DNA from: Pictodentalium vernedei
Taxonomy: Eukaryota; Mollusca; Scaphopoda; Dentaliida; Dentaliidae
DNA length: 64,000 nucleotides
Assembly: GCA_031216915.1 (NCBI GenBank)
Contig: CM062289.1
Span: forward strand, 250,599,113 to 250,663,112
Direction: 5' to 3'
Shown: one piece after another, positions 10,938-22,084 of the stretch
Position numbering within the stretch: the stretch's first letter is position 1
How the letters are laid out: every line of letters starts with the position of its first letter
Made by a program: the position numbers and the translations under genes
The notes under the pieces: model-generated
The model's input: the letters and a program-made list of their open reading frames with translations, nothing else
Told to the model about the DNA's origin: nothing
Databases searched by the model: none

Positions 10938-11147
10938 CTTGTGGACTGCTAAATTATTTTTGGTTATCAAAATTTATTCACAAGTCTCTTGGCACTCTCA
11001 CATAAAATGTAGCAAGTCAAATACATACAGACTAAGTAATTTCACTTCAAAGATAATATGATGCACATCCACAGAATATGATGCCTTTAAGCTGGACACC
11101 TGCCCTTCATATCAAAGCCCAAATATGGGCTTTCAGCACTCTACCAG
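10938..11147. mobile_element. TTAA-flanked hairpin MITE, family T2, copy 1
   Basis: TTAA at 10934-10937 and 11148-11151. The ends are CTTGTGGACTGCT and AGCACTCTACCAG, an imperfect inverted repeat. The 3' half (CACATCCACAGAATATGA, AAGCCCAAATATGGGCTT) is shared with the copies at 25240-25475 and 30911-31151. The central hairpin of this copy is eroded. No ORF. Confidence 0.7.
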
Positions 11148-11533
11148 TTAACAAGTGTCACTGTCTTGATCTTTCTGACAAGTTTCTTGCTCATTGCTAA
11201 CCAGAAAAGATAACTCGAAAGTTTAAATAACCAAAACAAATGCATTCACTTTGTTACCATCAGTCTTTTGACTTTCAGGCTGTCACTCTTGTGCCCAGTT
11301 GCACCTACAATTTTTCCTTTTTGCCAGTAGACAACAGCATGTCTCGGTTCCACCTAGTGAGCAATTAACCCTTGCCCCAAAAATTGGCTGCATCCCCCAC
11401 ATGATATACAAATTGTGTAGCAGAAAATATTTAACAAAACTGCATCACTTGACCCCTTCCCCTCATTGGAACAAGCTCGTTCCAATGAGGAGGGGGGGGG
11501 TCACATAATATGCTTTTCTTTTATTCAATTTTT
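11148..11533. repeat. Spacer with a damaged TTAA-CCCTT MITE
   Basis: From about 11364 (TTAACCCTTGCCCC) to 11515 this resembles the palindromic element at 14240-14471. It has the same ATTGGCTGCATC phrase and a palindrome around 11476 (CCTCATTGGAACAAGC against GCTCGTTCCAATGAGG). The right terminus is not recognisable. The rest is featureless. Confidence 0.5.
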
Positions 11534-12334
11534 AGCTCACCTGACTGAAAATCGGGGGGAGCTTAAGTGATCACTTTTTGTCTGTCCATCCATCCGTAAT
11601 CTCTCCAGCATTAACTTTACTTTACATTACTGACTTCTCCTCATCAACCTCAGGACCAAATTGAACCAACTTTGATATGCATGTTCCTTATCATATGTCA
11701 ATTCAAGTTGGTTCAAATAAAGTTGCCACGCCCACAGGGGGCACCACAAGGGGCATTACTCTGATAGCACCCATAAATTGTTTTCAAAAATTAAATAAAT
11801 CTTCTTCCTCAGATTCAGCAGTTAGAATGCTTTCATAATTGGTATACAACATCTCTAGGGGGGTAAGATTCAAGTTTGATCAAATTGGGTTCCTGCATTG
11901 ATATTTGGGCTCCCTGTTGGAGCCCAAAGTTTAATTTAGTGCAATATGAGGAAATGTCTTTGAATATCTTCCTCAGATCCACTAGTCAGAATCCTTTCAT
12001 ATTTAGTATACAACTTCTCTAGGAGGGGTGGGCAGATTCGAATTTGTTCAAATCGGGTCCCTGGGTTAATATTTGGGCTCTCTATTGGAGGAGATGCAAT
12101 GACAAAACAATCCTTGGAAGTTTGGCAGTGCTTGTCTACAGCTGATAGAATTGGAAGCACTCAGGAAGACCTATGATAATCATCTGATATGGACACTAGA
12201 GTTATGAATACTTTCATGACTTCATTCCTGTGTAGCGTTGATAGACCATGACTAACTGAATATGACCCAAAATACTTCTTTGAACCACTTTGTCAGGTGA
12301 GCGATTAAGGCCCCTTGGGGCCTCTTGTTTTTTA
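11534..12334 (+). mobile_element. Short complete TAGCTCACC element, possible non-autonomous Helentron
   Basis: Begins TTTTTAGCTCACCTGACTG with a local hairpin, then TCTGTCCATCCATCCG, then about two units of the 'TCAAGTTTGATCAAATTGG..TTTGGGCTCC' minisatellite. Ends TCAGGTGAGC...GGCCCCTTGGGGCC-TCTTGTTTTTT. Start (GCTCACCTGA) and end (TCAGGTGAGC) are inverted repeats, and a GC-rich hairpin lies just before the 3' T tract. Internal tandem repeats, a 3' hairpin and insertion in T runs match the published description of Helentron-associated elements. That assignment is an inference. Confidence 0.6.
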
Positions 12335-13349
12335 TCAGAATTGGGGGGAAAAAATAAAATAAAAAATTTGATATGAGTTTTCTGTAAAAGGTAAAAGCTG
12401 TTTGTGGGAAATAGGCCAAATAATACAATGCTTGCACGAAAATGAGAGCAATAAACCATGAATTATAAGCTGTAGCATTCCAAGACTTTAAACTTATAAA
12501 AATTCACTTTCCAAGAATTGGAACATAAACAAATTAGTTCACCAAACTTCAAAGGCCTGTAATGCTAGTCACTGTCTTTTCGCTCATGCATTCTGTGGAG
12601 AATCATTTGATTGACCTATGATTGCTGAATTGATGTTGCATTTCATGTTTTGTAGTGAACTCAAATAAATTTGATTGTTGCTGTGAAAAGCTTATTTGAA
12701 TAATTGGTAATACTTTTGGAACCCGAACTTAAAGCACCAATGGAGTGAACTGTGTGCAGATACCAAGAGACTCATTGATGACAGCATGCAGTTGGAGATA
12801 CATTCTTTCAGATAAATAGGTTCAACCCATATTGTCTAGGCATGCAATTGTCAACACTTGGAAGATATGGTATGAGGACTGAAAGCAGTTGAGCAGTTCA
12901 GACAGTAATATGTGAAATTGTGATGCTTGAAGCGGGTGAAATGATTGTCCAGTCTATATTGTAATGCTTGGCTGCTCCATTGTTTTCATAGTTCATTTGT
13001 CTCAATTGTCATATTTGTGACAGACAGGTTTGTGTATACTGCGCTCAGTTGTGTTTTGCTAGCTGACCACTGTAGTTTGTGGCTTTTGTTTCATCATTCA
13101 GTTTGTTCAACATTCAAGTGTTGCATTTTTTGTTACCTTACACATTTACGATGTCAATATACATGTATTCTAATGTACATCTGATCCATCTTCACACTGC
13201 AAAAGAAGTGGATTCTGTAGAATAATTAGAGTTGGGTATTAAAACATACCTTTTCCAAAAGGGATTTTTGTTAGATCTGCCTGGAAAATACTGCAAGATT
13301 TCTTCCTCACTAATGAAAAACTCAAACTCAGGTTGTTGAATCCAGTCCT
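12335..13349. other. No recognisable feature
   Basis: AT-rich, apparently low-copy sequence. Open frames are short and cysteine/phenylalanine-rich, typical of chance frames. I see nothing to annotate. Confidence 0.4.
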
Positions 13350-13978
13350 CCATACTTCAGCCTTATGCTCTGCAGGTATTCTTCTGCTCTCTTTGGGAAA
13401 GAGTCCGGGGCCCATGCCATTGGGAAAAGTTGCATCATGAGGGGAGGGGGTAGCTCCAATTGGGAATTTGTTTGTTTTGGAGGGGAAAAAAACATACAAA
13501 GACCAAGAAATTTTACATTTGAATTGAGCAGAGAACATTAAGACCCCTCCCTTAGCAACTGCATGTGTACTACAAGTAAGTTTTAGTTTTATAACAAGCT
13601 GTCACATGGAATCAATGTTCATGCAGTCTCTGTAGTCTGTATTAAACTGTTCTTATACTATTTAAGAACTTTTCATTTGCCTTTGAATTAAGAGACTTTG
13701 TTAGGTATGAAATTTAAATTTAATGTACAATTGGTGTCCTGAACTGGGTGCTCATAAGGTCTCAGAAAACAATGGTTTTCTGAGGCCTTATGACTACCCA
13801 GTTCAGAGCCCGCCGGTTGTGCATTAAATGTTTGTTTGAGTAGGAACTGAGATTGGGAAATTTGGGATTAAGAACTGGGAAAAATCATGCCCAAGAGGAA
13901 AGGGTCCCATAAACAGCCCCTGTAGTTACCCAAAATAATCCCTACTTTTTCTTAATATTCTCTTTTGTTACTTTTCAG
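13350..13978. repeat. Dispersed repeat, copy 2 (partner at 9740-10790), with foldback
   Basis: Homologous to 9740-10790 as described there. It contains a long foldback: 13718-13770 pairs with 13775-13829 (ATTTAATGTACAATTGG... against its complement, a few mismatches, 4-base loop). The copy ends at TTACTTTTCAG, which also looks like a splice acceptor. Confidence 0.6.
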
Positions 13979-14012
13979 GTTTCTTCTGAACAATGAGCAA
14001 GTGATACAAAAG
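13979..14012 (+). other. Possible 34-nt micro-exon
   Basis: A pyrimidine-rich tract ending TTACTTTTCAG precedes 34 bases that read, in one frame, FLLNNEQVIQK and are followed directly by GTTTGT, a usable donor. The peptide is polar and protein-like, but the segment is very short and the acceptor falls at the edge of a dispersed repeat. Treat as a candidate only. Confidence 0.18.
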
Positions 14013-14239
14013 GTTTGTATGAAACACACAGTTGGTGTTTTGGTACTGTGTCAATTTTCACGACCAGGTTAATTGTAAACCCCAAAGCTGTAAAAAATTT
14101 TATTGGAGAGCTTCTTGAATGACTAACAGACTGGGACATCTTTATGTCATAACATGTGCATGTGTGTAAAAAATGTACATGTAGGTCACAGACTGACATC
14201 AAGATTGTAGAGGCAAGCTAATTCATAGACTTAGCTTAA

Positions 14240-14471
14240 CCCTTTACCCAACGAATCGGCTGCATCTGCCCGCATAATATGCAAATTCAGCAGTTGAAAA
14301 AATATTATTTTTCTAAAAATTTCAACAAAACCATATCATGTGACCCCTCGTTGGAACGAGCTCGTTCCAGCGAGGGGTCACATGATATGGTTTTGTTGAA
14401 ATTTTTTGAAAAATTTGAAAAAATGATATTTAAAATAATAAATTTTGATATCGTCTGCATTGGGTAAAGGG
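14240..14471. mobile_element. TTAA-CCCTTTACCC palindromic MITE (piggyBac-type target), family T1
   Basis: Perfect 12-bp terminal repeats CCCTTTACCCAA / TTGGGTAAAGGG, each bordered by TTAA (14236-14239 and 14472-14475). A TTAA duplication and a CCC start are typical of piggyBac-superfamily elements. The core 14316-14360 / 14361-14405 is a 45-bp inverted repeat with no spacer and one clear mismatch (GGAACGAGCTCGTTCC at its centre). No ORF, so it would be non-autonomous. Relatives lie at 11364-11515, 28600-28995 and 45468-45690. Confidence 0.82.
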
Positions 14472-14475
14472 TTAA

Positions 14476-15799
14476 CCCTCTGTTTATCTCTTTTGCTGCC
14501 ATACAGCACCACAACAGTACATGCCACTTCCATGTATCCAGTGGAATTTCACAGTAATAATACATATAGTTTGGATATAGGGGAATAACATTTTTGTTTA
14601 GAGGAATACCTTGCTGAAACTTGGTATGCTGGTATGTATATGTCCAGACGCTGAACTGCAAATGATACTTGGTCATATAAGGTCATGTGACCATGGCAAC
14701 CAAGATGGCCACCACACCAAAGTAAGGAAATATCATGTTTTTTGTGAAGGAATCAAACTACTGGTAGCCAAATAATGGATTTTTATACTAAATATTGTAC
14801 TACTGAAGTAGTATAGTACAAACTGATCAGCAGTTTTGAAAAAGAATATTACAATAGTCCTTATATTGATTGGGGGGGGGGGGGGGGGCATATTGAAAAC
14901 CATGATGCCTTGTCGTGGCCGGTATGGTTGAATCCAGCGTAGATCAAACAAATCTCCTAAACCATATATTTGCCATGAGAACTAACTGGGTCATTTGCTG
15001 ATTCTGACAACTCTTCTACCTCGAATCCTGCAGAATTTTCGACAGCACCAACATTTTAAACCCAATCTTGGCTTTGAGGGGTTAATACATCCATATCTTG
15101 GCCTTGAGGGGTTAATATGTCCATATCCTTGGCCGTATCATTGAGAGATTTTCCATCTGCAGTTTCAGAACCATATTCGCTATGTTAGTCCTGAAAAATA
15201 AGCTCTATAATCTCACTTTTCTTGAAATGTTTCCGAGTATAATTCCTTGCGGACATTTTGTCTGAAAGACATGCCAAAACAAACATACATTTTGATTCAA
15301 GTTTTATTCCTATCCTTGAGCATTTGTGAATCAAAATTGTACTTGACCTTTGATATAGAACATAAACAGAATACTACGGTATTGTAAATCACAAAAGATA
15401 AGAGAGTTACTTCCCCTAGAACAGTCGTACTGCTATCTCGTTTCAAATTTCGACTTCAGTCGCGATCGGCAGCAATTGGGTAATTTGACTTTAGTGACGT
15501 TTGGCAGCGAAAGAGAAAATGAAAATACACTTACAGCACAAATCCTTTTTAAAATTTATTCTTTCATTTTTGCATTAAAATCATAGCGTTTGTGACCTGA
15601 TTGGGAAAAGCTCAAAGAGCTTATTCCACTGAGGGATGAAAAGTTATTATTTGAGAAAAAAATACCAACAGAGTTAGTTGTTGAGAAAAGAGAATTATTA
15701 CTACTATTGGCAGCTATCATGTTTGAGAAAATGGCTAAATTTGAAGTATTTGTTATGGAGCTTTAAAATTGTATCTTGGACCATTCTTGGTTCCAGATT
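14476..15799. other. Low-feature stretch with a G17 run
   Basis: Holds a 17-base G run at 14872-14888 and a short direct repeat at about 15064-15127 (TTGGC.TTGAGGGGTTAATA twice). No exon, RNA gene or transposon end is recognised. Confidence 0.45.
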
Positions 15800-17060
15800 C
15801 ACTTTTGTTAACACTGGGTTCCCGCGGGGCCTTGAAAACCTGGAAAAGCCTGGAATTCATCAAAAGGTCATTCAAGGCCTTGAATGCCTTGAATTTCCAA
15901 TGGGAGCCTTGAAAAGCCTGGAAAATCTGAGAATTTTGTGATGCGTAATTTAATCCGAACATATTTTACGGCATTTACAGCAAATGTAACTGTGTGGTTT
16001 ATTAATCTGGTCATATTTTGGAGTATTTACGGCAGTGCCAATGCATGCATTATTGATAGAACTTTGCAGTGATGTGACACTGAAATCCTTTGAATCAAGC
16101 ATTGTGAATGGTTGCTATTGATGTGGGCGAGCACAATGGTGTATATTTAAGCCAATGGGAAGATTTATTGTCAATTCTGCCTGTTCGAATGCTGAGCGCA
16201 CGTGCGTGGATAATTTATTCATGTTGAAAATATTACAAATGGATGATTGTTCATTTGAACTATTTGAGTATTTCCGAAGCATGTATGTCTGATGAATTTG
16301 CCACAACGTCATCTTAAAGTCCTGGCACGGGCAGTCGCCATCACGGTGGATTCCGAGTTTCGATTTCCAAATGAAAGTGTTATTGTCTTATTCACCTCAA
16401 ATGTTAACATGTGTGATTTTAAGGATGAATCGCCCATATATGAAACATTAAAAACTTTTCGACACTTACTGCATTTAGCTGAATACCGTTCAACTGGAAC
16501 AGGCAGTAACCAGTTATAGTATGCAGTTGATTTAATCCAAGCTTGTTGGAAGGTACACTTCCCCACAATGGAATTACATTTTGCTTTTCGAATGACATTT
16601 CCGGAGACATTGTGGGTTACGAAATGTGTCATTTACATTTAACATGTAGTTTACTCATTGGGAGAAAGGATGACATCAATTCATTTGCATTCAGTAAGTA
16701 TTCAGTTAGAATAGCAGTACATGTGCAAGAGACATAGCTGTTGTGCCACCTGGTAATTACACTGCAGTTGTAGGATAAACACAAGAAAATGTCTTTCTCA
16801 GGCTCACTAATTCTAATCAGTGATATCATTGCTTGGATAGCTTCCAGAAAGAGTTTTCCAAGAAATGATGTCAAGTGTTAGAATTACCAACAAAGGGAAA
16901 TATAAGAGAAAGTTTCTAGTCGTTATCTGATAATTTAGGGTACTTTGCCAGCCTCGGCCTTGAAAAGCCTTGAATTTCATAAATGGGGGCCTTGAAAATC
17001 CATGAAAATTGCCGAGAAATGGCCTGGAATGACCTTGAATTTCAAAGATTTTAACCTGGG
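15800..17060. repeat. CCTTGAAAAGCC-type repeat, two blocks
   Basis: 15815-15940 and 16950-17060 are built from the phrases GGCCTTGAAAA, CCTTGAATTT and CCTGGAA in degenerate tandem, a style of repeat common in invertebrate genomes. The 1 kb between them is non-coding as far as I can see. The 50-110 aa frames there, on either strand, lack recognisable motifs. Confidence 0.5.
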
Positions 17061-17298
17061 GGATGTTCAGTCAGTGTTTTTATTTCTATTTTCTTTGACA
17101 AATGTTTGTCTGCTAATATTTCCGAAACGAGACACCATGTTGTTTGTTTACAGAAGAACATGCAATGATTGAATAGTTCTGCACTCTTTAAATATGCTAA
17201 TAAGCCAGTATAGGTTGGTCATGTGGGTGGGGTGAGATAGCTGTCACATGGATGGGGTGAGACATGCACGTCTCTCCCAGCTGTGTCACAGGACTTTA
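17060..17298. repeat. Left arm of long inverted flank around DIRS-B1
   Basis: This stretch is, with gaps, the reverse complement of about 23651-23900. Shared words in order include AATATGC.AATA, TAGGTTGG, GAGATAGCTGTCAC.TGG, GGGGTGAGACA and TCTCTCCCAGCTGT. The arms are not found around the other DIRS-B copy at 47067. They are therefore more likely a pre-existing foldback element that received DIRS-B1 than part of it. Confidence 0.65.
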
Positions 17299-17540
17299 TA
17301 TTTCTTTTCAACCTACTCACAATTGTTTACAATTGGCTGTAACGTAAGTGCAAGCTCTACTACGGAACTAACTCAAGCTTTTAGAAACTTTTCCAAACAA
17401 GCTGCAAAAGCACGAAAAAGATCGAAAAAAGGGTCGAGCGAGACCAGAGCTCAAAATTACAGGTACTCTCTCTGCACACCTCTTGCGTTTACCGAGCGCA
17501 TGCGCAACAACCATGACGTCAATTCCTTTTATTTCCGCCA
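17299..17540 (+). repeat. DIRS-B1 left inverted terminal repeat
   Basis: Starts ATTTCTTTTCAACCTACTC. It contains ACAATTGTTTACAATTG near the end and GAGCGCATGCGCAACAACC near 17500. It is the complement of 23373-23650, except that the outermost 40 bases differ: the left has CAACCTACTCACAATTG and the right has GGTAGGTATG. Both outer versions reappear complemented in the internal region at 23216-23292. The copy at 47067 carries the same left end. Confidence 0.85.
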
Positions 17541-17808
17541 TTTGTACATGGTTGGAAATTTTTGTGACTCGTGCTATTCTTAGCTATTATCTTCGTGAAC
17601 AACTTATTGTATGTGTTAATCTTCATCTGATTGTGTGCAAGTGGATTGTATCCTTTGTCAAGCTTTCAAAATTATTGATATTTAATGCTATTTTTGATCA
17701 TTTTTGCTTGTATTTTCACACATAGACTTGTTTTTCCTCCACATGTGAACACAACCTTTGTTGTTTTCCATTGGCGGGAAGCTTGATTTCATTATTCACA
17801 TTCATATT

Positions 17809-20073
17809 ATACCAAAGACTATTCCTTGTACCTCTTGCTTGCAGGTGAAACATGTGAACGGCTCTCATTCCACATGTGTCACTTGCAACAATTGTACTCA
17901 GGCCCAATCATGTGGTATTTGTAGGGTTTGGTCCTCAAAATTCTGGGCTTCTGTTAACAAGGTGGTTCTGTCCAGACCTAGAACCCCTTGTTCTCGGGGT
18001 AAGGGTAGCCGTGCCATAGCAGACATTTCTGTTAGTGCACGTGGTGACACTGTCACACAGGATTCTGATCTGTCTTTTTCTGTGGCGAGTTCCTCGGCAA
18101 CTGTTGACGGTGCTAGTTCAGTGATACCTGACGTGGAGACAGTGGTCTCTTTGTCTTCTGATGTCACTCTTGAGGCGTCTGTTTTCGTAGAGAGCTTCTC
18201 CGAGGTCAGCTCGGTGACCCTCTCCGATTTGCCTCCTACGCCGTCGACAGTTGCTGAGGAAGTTGTTACTACAGATTCTATTCTGTATGATGGTGGCTCT
18301 TCCATCTCCTCTGGGGATGGTACACAGCCTCGGGTGACCGAGGCTGTATCTGCTGGCGTGTCTGTGAGCTCTCAGCCTCCCCTGGCTTTGCGGCGAAGCT
18401 GTGCGGGTTTGCTATCTGCTCCGTCTCATCTGGCTTGGTTTACTCCTAGTTGGTTGAGCCGTTCGGTCACTTCGGCAACGATTCCTCGCCCCTCAAGCGA
18501 ATCGTTTAGTGTTCCTCCTTCCCCTACTAGTGTGCCGACTAGAAGGATTGGGTTGGGACATTGGCATCCAGGGCCTGCTGTTTGGCAGAGGTCAGTGACA
18601 GCCCCGGTTAGCTGTCACTCTCGGAACCTTCCTCCGGTGATTCCTCACTGTGTTCCGAGTCTGGATGTCGATCGATGCTTGCCTTCAGTCTCAGAGGATG
18701 GGCAGTTGGGGCCTTCTGCCGCACAGAGGCCAATGACAGGTTTCTGTCATTCTTGGGACTATTTTGCAGGCAGGATCTTCTGTTCCGCAGAGGTCAGTGA
18801 TTGCCCCTGGGCGTCACAATCGGGACTATCCTCTGGTGTCTTCTCACCATCTCCCTATTCTATCTGTCGATTGACGTTTGATGTCGGTCTCTTCTGGGGA
18901 TTTGGGTTCTTCTACCAGAAGGGTCCATTGAGAGGACACTCCGTCGGGCGATGCTGCTGCGACAGATTCTCAGGGTGACCTGCGTCAGGCCGTTTTGGCG
19001 CTCACCCAGTTGCTTTCTGGCAACCCTCATGTTGGCCTCCCTGTGCCTCCTGAGGCACAACCTCCTTTGGTCGGTCACCGAGATGTCTCGCCTGGCCCCT
19101 TGGATACTGCACAGTATTCACAGGAGGTTTCTGCTGGTCAGCCCGAGTTGGGCAACGTCTCCTCTGCAACAGAGGATGATGATTTTTTTTAAGGTGATGG
19201 GCCCCCTTGTCAGTCTTGGGGCAGGCTTTGGATTTCGTCTTTGGCTTATTGCCGGACATTCAACCTTCAGACCAGCCATCTGTGACCATCTGGCCGCGGT
19301 CCTCTGTGGAGCGCCGTAACCCTGTTGAGCCTTCTAGCTCTGGGGCTTTGCGTCCTTTGCAATCAGCTCAGGTTGTTGAGTCCTTCCAGGGCTTAGATGC
19401 CAAAATGCATTCTAAGGCCCTCAAGGGTTCTTTCTTTTCTAGAGCTGATGCCTTTCTGCCTCCATCGCGGTTTCGTGTTTACGATTCCATCTGTCCACCA
19501 GTCTTCCAAGGGATGACTACTGTGGATGAGGATTCTTCTTCCCTCGGGTTAACTAAGCCTAAGTCGGCAGTTCTCCCGATGTCGGTAGTTGAATCTATGG
19601 TGGGCCTGTCCCGAGAGATGCTGGGTATGTTATCTCTCGCGGACCATGTCGTCGCTGCCCTGGCTGAATATTTTCCACCAGGGGAGTTTGATGATGCTCA
19701 GGTGCCTTTTCGCGTTTTGTCACAGGCTCTCATGAACTTAACACACGCTCACGCCTGTAACATGGCTGATTTGGAGCTGGCACGCCAGGATGCGATGTTG
19801 GATTCTTCTCCATCCCTTCCTTCTGAGCAGCGTGCTGTTCTGAGGTCTGCCTCTTTGGTTGGACCTCAGTTGTTCCATGGTTCCGTGGAAGCTGTCCGTG
19901 GCGAGGTTCTTCGTCATTCGAAAGACCAGCTTTTGCTGCGCCACCTGGACCAACCTGCTGCAGCGGGTGGTGGTCGTTCCAGGCCCGCCAAGCGTACTGC
20001 TGTGTCTGCCTCATTGGCAACATCGGCTACACCTTCAGCTCCGTCTGCTCCTTCTGCTCAGAAGAAGCGCTGA
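17809..20073 (+). pseudogene. DIRS-B1 Gag-like ORF1, broken
   Basis: By comparison with the sister copy at 47597, the start codon has changed from ATG to ATA at 17809-17811. The protein opens with CTSCLQVKH...HSTCVTCNNC...CGIC, the same Cys/His cluster as in DIRS-A. A Ser/Val/Thr-rich region follows. Near 18757 about 85 bases present in the sister are missing, removing one unit of an internal protein repeat and shifting frame. A TGA after PILSVD is shared with the sister copy. A TAA near 19191 and a 1-base loss in a C run near 19205 follow. The C-terminal region is open from 19207 to 20073; it is helical, contains MADLELARQDAM, and ends with a Pro/Ala/Ser tail and KKR. It presumably packaged element RNA. 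Confidence 0.78.
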
Positions 20074-20159
20074 CGCGACCAGGCTCGCTGGCAGCCTCAG
20101 GCAGGAAAGTCTCAGGACTTGAGGCCTCAAGTGAAGGTTCTCACCTCGATTCGCCTCCA

Positions 20160-22084
20160 GTCGGGGGAAGGCTGTCGCTGTTTTACGACCAGACACTTGG
20201 GTCCTCGACGTCATACAATCCGGTCTGCGACTGTCCTTCCATCGGCACCCCAGTTTATCTCGGGTGCCCCTCCTGACTCGGGTCCCTTCCGATTCTCTAT
20301 GTCGGGACCTTCTGGTGCAGGAGATTGACAATCTCCTCTCCAAAGGAGCGTTCGAGGTGGTCAGGAACACCCTTTCACCGGGGTTTTACTTGAGACTTTT
20401 CTTGGTGCCGAGGAAAAACGGCCAATTTCGTCCTGTCATCGATCTGAGTATCCTGAACGAGTACGTAATAGCTCCTCGTTTCAGTATGGAGACTTTCCGG
20501 TCGGTTCGACGTTCTGTTTATCAGGGCGACTTTGCTCCCAGTATCGACCTGAAGGATGCCTACTTCCATGTACCTATCATCTGGCGTCACGGAAATACCG
20601 TCGGTTCTCGTTTCGGGATCGAGTCTATCAATTCAGTCTATCTCCCGTTCGGTTTGAACCTGGCTCCTTGGGCCTTCACCCGACTGATGTCACATGTGCT
20701 TGCTTTCCACCATACTCAGTCGGCTGTGACTTCGTCAGCCTACCTGGAGGACATCCTCAAACGGCACCACGATGCTGCTGTTCTGGAGTTAGATGTCCGG
20801 CAGTTTCTTTGCCTACTAGCGTCGCTGGGTTTCAGAGTCAATCGCGAGAAGTCGGATCTCCTTCCTTCTCAGCGATTTCGTCATTTGGGGATGGATTTCG
20901 ACACTCTTCACAATGTAGTGTTGGTCCCCCATGCTCGGGCGACGATTCTTTCCGCTTTGACTCGGAACCTGCTTCAATCTTCCTCGGTCTCGGCCAGGAC
21001 TTTCCTTCGGATGCTGGGCCTTTGCGGTTCGGTGACAGATCTCATTCCGCTCGGTCACTTGTTTGTCCGACCTCTCCAACACTTCCTGTCGGATCATTGG
21101 CGTCCAAATGTAGATCCGCTGGACCTGAAACTTCCTATTCCTCGGTCCCTGCTTTGTCACCTCCACTCTTGGGCCGATGTTCCCTGGCTGACACAGGGTG
21201 TTCCGTTGGATCTTCCTTTGGCTGATCGCATCCTTACTGCGGATGCCAGCGATCGGGGCTGGGGTGCGACGTTGGATCCTCTCGGTCTGTCCACTCATGA
21301 CGAGCAGGTGGGCCTTCATATCAACCAGAAGGAGCTCCTTGCTCTTCTGTTGAGTTTTCGGCTTTGGATCCCTCACCTGTCGGACCATATTGTCCTACTT
21401 CTTTCGGACAATTCGACAGTAGTGGCCTACATACGGAATCAAGGAGGCACACATTCGATTCCCATGTATCGGCTATCTCGGGATCTTCTGATAGCGTGGG
21501 ATGTAAACGCTCGACACATTCGACACATTCCCGGGCATCTCAACGTCCTAGCAGACTCCCTGTCCGACACGACAGTGTCCTTCCAACCAAATGGATGCTA
21601 CCTCGGTCGGTGTTTCAGGCAATTTGCAAGCAGTGGGGCCATCCTCAGGTCGACCTTTTCGCTACTCGCTGGAATCATCAGGTAAAGACCTTTGTCTCCC
21701 CTTGTCCAGATCCTCTGGCATTTGTGGTAGACGCTTTGTCCCTGGACTGGACAGGTTGGATCAGCTATGCCTTCCCTCCTGCACCAATTCTTCCTCACGT
21801 ATTAGCGAAGATTCGTGCTTGCAGTTGCAGGATCATTCTGATCGCACCTGTCTCCACAGAGGGTGTGGATCAATCTGCTGCTGCCTCTGTTGGCAGATCG
21901 GCCGATTCGTCTACCTCTACGTCGCGATCTTCTTTCCCAGGGTCATCCCAGGAAGTATCACAACAACCTGGCGAGCATGTCCTTTCACGCCTGTTTTTTA
22001 TCAGGTCCTGTCTCCGACGTAGAGGTTTTTCGAGACGAACAGTGGAGTGCATTTCTGCATCGCGGCGACATTCCACTGGCATGA
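20160..22084 (+). pseudogene. DIRS-B1 RT / RNase H / methyltransferase-like ORF2
   Basis: The opening VGGRLSLF block (20160) is one frame away from the main frame, which is readable from about 20192 (DTWVLDVIQSG) to 21685. RT: APSIDLKDAYFHV is present, but the active-site box reads YLED (Glu codon 20747-20749) where DIRS-A has YLDD, so a catalytic Asp is replaced. A block at 20577-20632 is also read out of frame between two compensating shifts. RNase H: LTADAS, KEL, LSDN and ADSLS. One base is missing near 21563, moving the methyltransferase-like block (DLFAT, DALS..W, FPPAP) to the next frame. Two bases are missing near 21856, returning to the first frame for the end (VWINLLLPLL...), which stops at 22084. 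Net loss is three bases. It is homologous throughout to 5736-7783. Confidence 0.87.

Noticed and set aside
12945..13184. 79-codon Cys/Phe-rich frame
   Set aside because: Composition typical of random translation. No splice or promoter context.
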